12,508 nucleotides of DNA, taken from NCBI GenBank assembly GCA_013362295.1, contig JABFWJ010000204.1, forward strand, positions 1 through 12,508, read 5' to 3'. Positions within the stretch are counted from its first letter, which is position 1, and every line of letters begins with the position of its first letter. This stretch comes from Thermoleophilia bacterium (lineage in GTDB: Bacteria; Actinomycetota; Thermoleophilia; Gaiellales; Gaiellaceae). The position numbers and the translations under genes were made by a program. Of this stretch, positions 1 to 6,097 are shown one piece after another. The notes under the pieces are model-generated. The model had not been told where the DNA came from. It ran no database searches and was given only the letters and a program-made list of their open reading frames with translations.

Positions 1-2582
<2,582 letters not shown>

Positions 2583-2593
2583 TCGTCGGGGCG

Positions 2594-2643
2594 CACAGAT
2601 CGAGACTGGCGCGGGGCGGCGGAGACGCCGCCCCGCGTCTGTG
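2594..2643 (+). terminator. Nested terminator-like hairpin after nrdJ
   Basis: A perfect 12-bp GC stem (2610-2621 paired with 2626-2637) encloses a GAGA tetraloop, and an outer 6-bp arm (2594-2599, CACAGA, with 2638-2643, TCTGTG) can close around it. It begins 11 nt after the nrdJ stop codon. No U tract follows, as is common for intrinsic terminators in high-GC actinobacteria. Termination is inferred from position and structure. Confidence 0.7.
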
Positions 2644-2661
2644 AGCCGAGCCGCGAAGCGA

Positions 2662-2667
2662 TACGGT
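2662..2667 (+). promoter_or_regulatory. Possible -10 box (TACGGT) for the malic enzyme
   Basis: TACGGT fits the actinobacterial TANNNT pattern and lies just downstream of the nrdJ terminator. The predicted transcript start is near 2674, a few bases before an ATG at 2680. No convincing -35 is visible; the hexamer at the right distance (TCTGTG, 18-nt spacer) overlaps the terminator arm. Confidence 0.3.
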
Positions 2668-2679
2668 TAGCGCCGCGCC

Positions 2680-2724
2680 ATGCCCAGCCGTCGCGGTCAT
2701 CCGATTCGTGTCCCGGAGCGCTGA
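2680..2724 (+). CDS. Possible 14-residue upstream leader ORF
   Basis: ATG at 2680 opens a short frame, MPSRRGHPIRVPER, that ends at TGA 2722-2724. It is out of frame with the malic enzyme. It overlaps the upstream candidate start of that gene (GTG 2708) and ends 13 nt before the second candidate start (GTG 2738). It lies about 12 nt after a TANNNT box, so it could be read from a very short leader. There is no SD site. Chance is quite possible for so short a frame. Confidence 0.2.
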   Translation: MPSRRGHPIRVPER

Positions 2725-4156
2725 TCCCGGAACGACCGTGCACACCGCGTCCTACAGCGCCACGTTACGCGTCGTTCTCGCCGATCGACCGGGAGCGTTC
2801 GCGGACCTCGCGCGGGCGATCGGGGACGCGGGCGGCAGCCTGGACGCGATCGACCTCGTCCGCGTCGACGGGAGCCAGAAGATCCGCGACGTCACGATCC
2901 TGACGACGGGAGCCGATCAGCTGGCACGCGTGGTCGATGCGGTGCGGGCCCTCCCCGGCGTGGAGGTGAAGCACGCGTCCGACCGCACGTTCCTCGTGCA
3001 CCTCGGGGGCAAGCTGAGCGTCGCCTCGAAGCTGCCGCTCAAGACGCGGGACGACCTGTCGATGGCCTACACCCCCGGTGTCGCCCGCATCTGCATTGCG
3101 ATTGCCGAGAGTCCTGACGCAGCGTGGACGCTGACGATGAAGAAGAACGCGGTCGCGGTCGTGACCGACGGAAGCGCCGTGCTCGGTCTCGGCAACATCG
3201 GTCCCGAAGCAGCGATGCCGGTGATGGAGGGCAAGGCGCTCCTGTTCAAGGAGTTCGGCGACATCGACGCCTGGCCGATCTGTCTGGACGCGACCGATGT
3301 CGACGAGATCGTCGCCACGGTCAAGGCGATCGCGCCGGGCTTCGGCGGCATCAACCTCGAGGACATCTCGTCGCCGCGCTGCTTCGAGATCGAGCGCCGG
3401 CTCGATGCCGAGTTGAACATCCCCGTGTTCCACGACGACCAGCACGGCACCGCGATCGTCACCCTCGCGGCGCTCTTGAACGCGCTGAAGCTCGTCGGCA
3501 AGCGTTTGGAGGAGCTCAAGATCGTGATCTCCGGCGTGGGTGCCGCCGGGATCGCCGTCGCGCAAATGCTGCTCGACGCGGGAGCGGTCGAGGTCATCGG
3601 CTGCGACCGCTCGGGGACGCTCTATGCAGGCCGTCCGGGACTCGACCCGGTCAAGCTCGCGTTCGCCGAGCGGACGAATCCCGATCGCTTCACGGGAAGC
3701 GCGAACGAGGCGCTCGCCGGTGCCGACGTCTTCATCGGCCTTTCGTCACCCGGCGCCGTCGCGCCTGCGGGCATTGCCACCATGGCGGAGAGCCCGATCG
3801 TGTTCGCGATGGCGAATCCGGTGCCGGAGGTGTCGCGGGAGGAAGCTGCGAATGCCGTCGTCTATGCGACGGGACGATCCGACTACCCGAACCAGATCAA
3901 CAACGTGCTCGCGGTCCCGGGCGTCTTCCGCGGCGCGCTCGACGCGGGCGCGACGACGATTACCGCGGGGATGAAGGTGGCGGCCGCACGCGCGCTCGCG
4001 GACTGCGTGCACGAGGACGAGCTCGACGTCGACTACATCATCCCGAGTGTCTTCAACCGGGCCGTCGTTCCCGCGGTCGCAGAGGCCGTCGCGGACGCCG
4101 CGCAGACCGACGAAGTCACCCGCCCGCACTCCGCGAGCTCTCCAGGCGTGCTCTGA
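2708..4156 (+). CDS. Malic enzyme with N-terminal ACT domain (malate dehydrogenase, oxaloacetate-decarboxylating)
   Basis: Converts malate to pyruvate, CO2 and NAD(P)H, linking the TCA cycle with pyruvate. In the 482-residue reading from GTG 2708, residues about 17-92 form an ACT domain (ATLRVVLADRPGAFADLAR), expected to bind a small ligand and give allosteric control. The malic core follows: catalytic Tyr121 in AYTPGVA, Lys176 in EGKALLFK, metal ligands Glu217/Asp218 in NLEDIS and the FHDDQHGTA motif at 241-249, then the Rossmann loop SGVGAAG at 275-281, and MANPVPE at 368-374. Asp300 ends the second beta strand (VIGCD), which favours NAD over NADP by inference. The start is uncertain: GTG 2738 (codon 11) has a weak GGA upstream and would begin just ahead of the ACT domain, while GTG 2708 has no visible SD site. 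Length is normal for ACT-fused small bacterial malic enzymes. Confidence 0.94.
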   Translation: MSRSADPGTTVHTASYSATLRVVLADRPGAFADLARAIGDAGGSLDAIDLVRVDGSQKIRDVTILTTGADQLARVVDAVRALPGVEVKHASDRTFLVHLGGKLSVASKLPLKTRDDLSMAYTPGVARICIAIAESPDAAWTLTMKKNAVAVVTDGSAVLGLGNIGPEAAMPVMEGKALLFKEFGDIDAWPICLDATDVDEIVATVKAIAPGFGGINLEDISSPRCFEIERRLDAELNIPVFHDDQHGTAIVTLAALLNALKLVGKRLEELKIVISGVGAAGIAVAQMLLDAGAVEVIGCDRSGTLYAGRPGLDPVKLAFAERTNPDRFTGSANEALAGADVFIGLSSPGAVAPAGIATMAESPIVFAMANPVPEVSREEAANAVVYATGRSDYPNQINNVLAVPGVFRGALDAGATTITAGMKVAAARALADCVHEDELDVDYIIPSVFNRAVVPAVAEAVADAAQTDEVTRPHSASSPGVL

Positions 4157-4180
4157 CGGCAGGCGCCGCCGCTCCGAGAG

Positions 4181-4186
4181 TATGTT
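4181..4186 (+). promoter_or_regulatory. Possible -10 box (TATGTT) for the dodecin gene
   Basis: TATGTT fits TANNNT and sits in the 65-nt gap between the malic enzyme stop and the dodecin start, in otherwise GC-rich sequence. The predicted transcript start near 4193 leaves a leader of about 30 nt carrying a strong SD site. No matching -35 is visible at 16-18 nt. Confidence 0.35.
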
Positions 4187-4206
4187 CCGGCGGGGAAGCC
4201 GACGAC

Positions 4207-4214
4207 AAAAGGAG
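4207..4214 (+). promoter_or_regulatory. Ribosome binding site (AAAAGGAG) of dodecin
   Basis: AAAAGGAG ends 7 nt before ATG 4222. It fixes the start of this short gene against the long overlapping open frame that runs through from upstream. Confidence 0.8.
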
Positions 4215-4221
4215 CGCGGAG

Positions 4222-4437
4222 ATGAGCGAGAGCGTCTATCGGGTGACCGAGGTGATCGGGACGAGCCCGGAATCCTGGGAGGCAGCGGCCCGGAATGCCG
4301 TCGAGACCGCCGCCAATACCGTCCGCGACCTTCGGGTGGCGGAGGCCACACGCTTCGACGTCACGGTCGAGGACGGCAAGGTCGCAAGCTACCGCGTACG
4401 GCTCGATATCTCGTTCAAGTACGAGTCCGGCGACTAG
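4222..4437 (+). CDS. Dodecin-family protein, variant lacking the usual flavin-stacking residues
   Basis: Dodecins are about 70-residue cytoplasmic proteins that form hollow dodecamers storing or buffering flavins. This 71-residue protein matches the family over its whole length: strand VYRVTEVIGTSPESWE (5-20), one helix to about residue 36, then two strands ending LDISFKYE. In flavin-binding dodecins a Trp (motif LDWFEV) and a Gln (motif HFQV) clamp the isoalloxazine rings. The aligned positions here appear to be Val39 (LRVAEA) and Arg58 (SYRVRL), so the ligand may differ. The SW after the conserved TSP also resembles the Trp-less branch of the family. It has its own SD site and possible promoter and is followed by a hairpin, so it is probably transcribed alone or with the malic enzyme. 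Family assignment is firm; the ligand is not known. Confidence 0.88.
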   Translation: MSESVYRVTEVIGTSPESWEAAARNAVETAANTVRDLRVAEATRFDVTVEDGKVASYRVRLDISFKYESGD

Positions 4438-4454
4438 GAGGACCTCGCGCAGCG

Positions 4455-4494
4455 CGCCGGAGCCTCGGCTGCTCGAGCCGTTCGGGCTCCGGCG
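4455..4494 (+). terminator. Nested hairpin after dodecin, between convergent genes
   Basis: A 10-bp stem (4455-4464 with 4485-4494, core CCGGAGCC / GGCTCCGG) encloses a second 5-bp hairpin (CGGCT 4466-4470 with AGCCG 4476-4480). It begins 18 nt after the dodecin stop and ends 16 nt before the stop of the - strand small ORF at 4511, so it could end transcription in both directions. No U tract. Confidence 0.6.
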
Positions 4495-4510
4495 GCTGCG
4501 TCGTCCTCGT

Positions 4511-4693
4511 TCAGCTGCGGGAGAGTTGAGCTTTCCGTGCGCGGCGATACGCTCTGGCGCCAACCAGCTCACGCACGTCCAGCCGTCCGCGCCGCCGGCG
4601 ACGGTCACGAGGCACGCTCCGGTAGTCGCGCGCCAGCTGTTCGACGCGCTCCCGGACGATCAGGCAGCGAATGTTCTGGTCGTAAGGTTCCAT
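4511..4693 (-). CDS. Small Arg-rich hypothetical protein, 60 residues
   Basis: Function not recognised. It starts with MEPYDQNIRCLIVRERVEQL and continues into a predicted amphipathic helix (VRERVEQLARDYR), followed by a strongly basic stretch (RDRRRRRGR) and a basic tail. The high positive charge would suit nucleic-acid or ribosome contact, but this is inference. Support for expression: the SD-like AGGAGG (4698-4703) ends 4 nt before the ATG, a slightly short gap, and codon choice is mostly G/C-ending in this frame while the competing frame contains TTA, CTA and AGG codons. Short helical Arg-rich proteins of this kind are common, uncharacterised genes in actinobacteria. It is the last ORF of the - strand unit beginning near 5010 and converges on dodecin. 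Confidence 0.5.
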   Translation of the reverse strand: MEPYDQNIRCLIVRERVEQLARDYRSVPRDRRRRRGRLDVRELVGARAYRRARKAQLSRS

Positions 4694-4706
4694 CTCTCCT
4701 CCTCTC
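4694..4706 (-). promoter_or_regulatory. Purine-rich ribosome binding site of the 60-residue ORF
   Basis: Read on the - strand this is an unbroken purine run, GAGAGGAGGAGAG, directly before ATG 4693. It contains AGGAGG (4703-4698). Purine runs of this kind are rare in the surrounding sequence, so it decides the start. Confidence 0.55.
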
Positions 4707-4810
4707 GTAGTCGTCGATGGGACGCGAATTCGGCACGCAGGGCGTGCGTGATGCCTGACCCGACAACGGGGTCTCCTTTCGTGGGTTGAGCGGCAGAGGA
4801 CCGACGGTGC

Positions 4811-4835
4811 GTCACGCCTGCGAAGCAGGAGTGAC
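4811..4835 (-). ncRNA. Hairpin B in the structured gap between two small ORFs
   Basis: GTCAC (4811-4815) pairs with GTGAC (4831-4835), and inside, after one mismatch, CCTGC (4817-4821) pairs with GCAGG (4825-4829) around a 3-nt loop. Ten paired bases make it a credible attenuator, terminator or processing site on the - strand transcript. Read on the - strand its left arm shares GTCAC-N-CCTGC...GCAGG with hairpin A upstream. No known riboswitch class was recognised. Confidence 0.4.
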
Positions 4836-4877
4836 CGCCGGAAGCCGCGGGACGGTCGTGGCCGCCCCGGCTGTCAG

Positions 4878-4909
4878 CGCGCGACCTGCGTCAGCAGGTG
4901 TGACGCGCG
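4878..4909 (-). ncRNA. Hairpin A overlapping the stop codon of the 21-codon ORF
   Basis: A perfect inverted repeat, ACCTGC (4884-4889) with GCAGGT (4894-4899), has a 4-nt loop. It can be extended across a 4-nt bulge by CGCGCG (4878-4883) with CGCGCG (4904-4909). On the - strand the final Cys codon and the TGA stop of the 21-codon ORF fall in the stem and loop. A ribosome finishing the peptide would therefore disrupt the hairpin, the usual geometry of a translated leader that controls attenuation. Confidence 0.4.
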
Positions 4910-4956
4910 ACGCCGAAGAGACGAGGCCACGAAGGGTCGAACATGAGAGTCTTCAT
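4891..4956 (-). CDS. 21-residue peptide ORF with near-perfect SD site; putative leader peptide
   Basis: Not recognised as a known peptide. ATG at 4956, stop TGA at 4891-4893. The peptide begins MKTLMFDPSW and ends PRLFGVARHTC. The start is unusually well supported: AAAGGAGG lies 8 nt upstream, and a TTGACA/CACACT promoter lies about 60-90 nt upstream. It is neither transmembrane nor signal-like; it has one Cys, as the last residue, and two aromatic-Pro pairs. Hairpin A covers its 3' end. By layout it could be a regulatory leader peptide for the downstream 60-residue ORF, or a small effector in its own right. The terminal Arg-His-Thr-Cys is loosely reminiscent of Cys-ended leader peptides of actinobacteria, but the sequence does not match any I know, and no sulfur gene is nearby. 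Confidence 0.45.
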   Translation of the reverse strand: MKTLMFDPSWPRLFGVARHTC

Positions 4957-4964
4957 ACCGTTGG

Positions 4965-4972
4965 CCTCCTTT
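4965..4972 (-). promoter_or_regulatory. Ribosome binding site (AAAGGAGG) of the 21-codon ORF
   Basis: On the - strand AAAGGAGG lies 8 nt before ATG 4956. It is the best match to the anti-SD sequence in the window, better than that of any of the long genes. Confidence 0.65.
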
Positions 4973-5015
4973 CGGACGTCACTCCGGCGCGGAATGCGCC
5001 AAAGCAGAACGATGA

Positions 5016-5044
5016 AGTGTGCGTGTCGCGCACGCAGCTGTCAA
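5016..5044 (-). promoter_or_regulatory. Consensus-like promoter for the small-ORF unit
   Basis: On the - strand TTGACA (5044-5039) is followed after exactly 17 nt by CACACT (5021-5016), which keeps the A and final T of TANNNT. The predicted transcript start is near 5009. The leader of about 50 nt contains a small hairpin (GGCGC, ATTCC loop, GCGCC) and then the SD site. The -35 lies 17 nt beyond the stop of the alpha/beta hydrolase, so the unit is probably independent of that gene. Confidence 0.5.
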
Positions 5045-5061
5045 CCATGCTTAACGTTGCG

Positions 5062-5709
5062 TCACTGCAGCCGGTCGAGCACGCCGGTCAGCCACGTTCG
5101 AACTTCCTCGGCGACAGTTGCGAGGTCGCCCTTCAGCGCGTGGTCGCTGCGCACGCGCACGACCGTCCGCTGGGCAGCGGCCGGTGGGATGCCGAACGGA
5201 TCGCGCTCGCCCTGCACGACCAGCGTCGGCACGCGAACGAGCTCCAGCTCGGCGAGGCGACTCGGTGCGGCTGCGCCCCCGCGGCGCGGCGGCTGGAGCG
5301 GGAAGGCGAGGCAGAGCACGCCGGCCGCGCCGACGACCTCGGCGGTCCGGCACGCAACTCGCGCGCCCGACGACCGCCCGCCGACCACGAGCGGAAGCCC
5401 CTCGAGCTCTCCTTCCCGTAGGCGCTCCACGACCGCGGTCCACGCCGCGTCGAGCTGATGTGCAGGCGCCGGACTGCGGCGGCCCGCGACTCGATACGGC
5501 TGCTCGACGAGGGCGACGCTGAGCTCGTCCGAGAGCGCGGAACGCGTCACGGCGACGAGATCGGGCGCCTGCACGCCGCCGCCGGCGCCGTGACCGAGGA
5601 TGAGGACCGCGCGCGGCTCCGAGACCGTATGCAGGTGTGCGCGTGCCGGACCGTGCGGCGTCTCGACATCGAGCGTCGACTCCTCTGCGATCGCACGACT
5701 CTCACTCAC
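5062..5709 (-). CDS. Small alpha/beta hydrolase, KANL3/Tex30-like
   Basis: A 215-residue single-domain alpha/beta hydrolase; the substrate is unknown. Numbering from GTG 5709: first core strand and oxyanion turn RAVLILGHGAGGG (33-45), then LVEQPYRVAGRRSP, typical of the KANL3/Tex30-like branch, the nucleophile elbow GGRSSG with Ser113, strand and turn LCLAFPLQPP, the acid Asp170 in QGERDPFG and the His190 of SDHALKG. A complete Ser-Asp-His triad suggests an active esterase-like enzyme. The frame stays open upstream to 5949, but those 80 residues are Arg/Ala/Phe-rich, overlap the divergent gene at 5822 and have no homology-like features, so GTG 5709, next to the first conserved strand, is preferred; it has no clear SD site. 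No terminator is seen before the promoter of the next - strand unit. Confidence 0.8.
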   Translation of the reverse strand: MSESRAIAEESTLDVETPHGPARAHLHTVSEPRAVLILGHGAGGGVQAPDLVAVTRSALSDELSVALVEQPYRVAGRRSPAPAHQLDAAWTAVVERLREGELEGLPLVVGGRSSGARVACRTAEVVGAAGVLCLAFPLQPPRRGGAAAPSRLAELELVRVPTLVVQGERDPFGIPPAAAQRTVVRVRSDHALKGDLATVAEEVRTWLTGVLDRLQ

Positions 5710-5771
5710 GCCGCAGGCATTCTCGCTCAAGACGAGCTCGCGACCGGCGTGGGCGCGCGCGACGGCGCCTC

Positions 5772-5805
5772 GCGCTAGCGCCCACCGGTTTCGCGGCAAG
5801 CCGCG
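5772..5805. promoter_or_regulatory. Palindrome and hairpin in the divergent gap 5710-5821
   Basis: The 112-nt gap between two divergent genes holds a perfect 10-bp palindrome GCGCTAGCGC (5772-5781) and a hairpin CGCGG-CAAG-CCGCG (5792-5805), 16 nt before the start at 5822. The palindrome contains the only TAG of the gap and could be an operator. No clear -35/-10 pair is visible in either direction, so both genes' promoters remain unassigned. Confidence 0.25.
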
Positions 5806-5821
5806 CGGGAAAGCGCGAACC

Positions 5822-6097
5822 ATGAGCACGCGACAGGTGCAGGCTGCAAAACGAAACGTGAAGAAGGCCCAACAGGCCGCCCGGAAGAAGCGGACGATCG
5901 CGAACCTACCCGCGAGCACGCGCCGCGATCTCGGCCGCCAGGCGGCCAAGAGCCGTCAGCGCGGCGGAAAGGCGGGCCACAACCTCGAAGACCGCAACCG
6001 CCAGCAGCTCTACGAGCTCGCGAAGGAGCGCAACATCGCGGGCCGCTCGAAAATGGGCAAGTGGGAGCTGATCGACGCGCTCCGCGCGTCGCACTGA
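5822..6097 (+). CDS. Small basic protein with C-terminal Rho-N (SAP-like) domain
   Basis: A 91-residue, Lys/Arg/Gln-rich protein. The first about 50 residues are a basic, helix-prone region (AAKRNVKKAQQAARKKR, later RRDLGRQAAKSRQRGGKAG). Residues about 58-89 (RNRQQLYELAKERNIAGRSK, then a Met-Gly-Lys and WELIDALR) match the Rho termination factor N-terminal domain, a small helical nucleic-acid-binding fold. Similar actinobacterial proteins are often labelled Rho-N-domain or 'plasmid stabilisation' proteins without experimental support. A DNA- or RNA-binding role is likely by charge and fold; a nucleoid-associated role is inference. The start ATG 5822 is preceded only by a weak GGGAAAG. The stop codon is followed immediately by the stop codon of the convergent transporter gene. 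Confidence 0.75.
   Translation: MSTRQVQAAKRNVKKAQQAARKKRTIANLPASTRRDLGRQAAKSRQRGGKAGHNLEDRNRQQLYELAKERNIAGRSKMGKWELIDALRASH

Noticed and set aside
3124..4221. Long N-terminal extension of the dodecin frame into the malic enzyme gene
   Set aside because: The extension is Arg-rich shadow; the SD site AAAAGGAG and the family start point fix ATG 4222.
4764..4766. TTG start of a 53-codon ORF as a separate gene
   Set aside because: Good SD-like site but poor codon use in its second half and out-of-frame overlap with the better 60-codon ORF; kept only as a low-interest observation.
4694..5060. tRNA, riboswitch or CRISPR in the gene-poor stretch
   Set aside because: No cloverleaf with a T-arm, no recognisable riboswitch core, and the two hairpins are only two copies without spacers.
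4786..5421. 211-codon + strand frame over the small-ORF unit and hydrolase
   Set aside because: No SD site, composition of a shadow, and it reads antisense through the hydrolase triad region.
5710..5949. 80-residue N-terminal extension of the small hydrolase up to ATG 5949
   Set aside because: Basic/aromatic sequence with no similarity to hydrolases, overlapping the divergent Rho-N gene; it contains a hydrophobic patch (ACWAFFTFRFAAC) but lacks signal-peptide layout.
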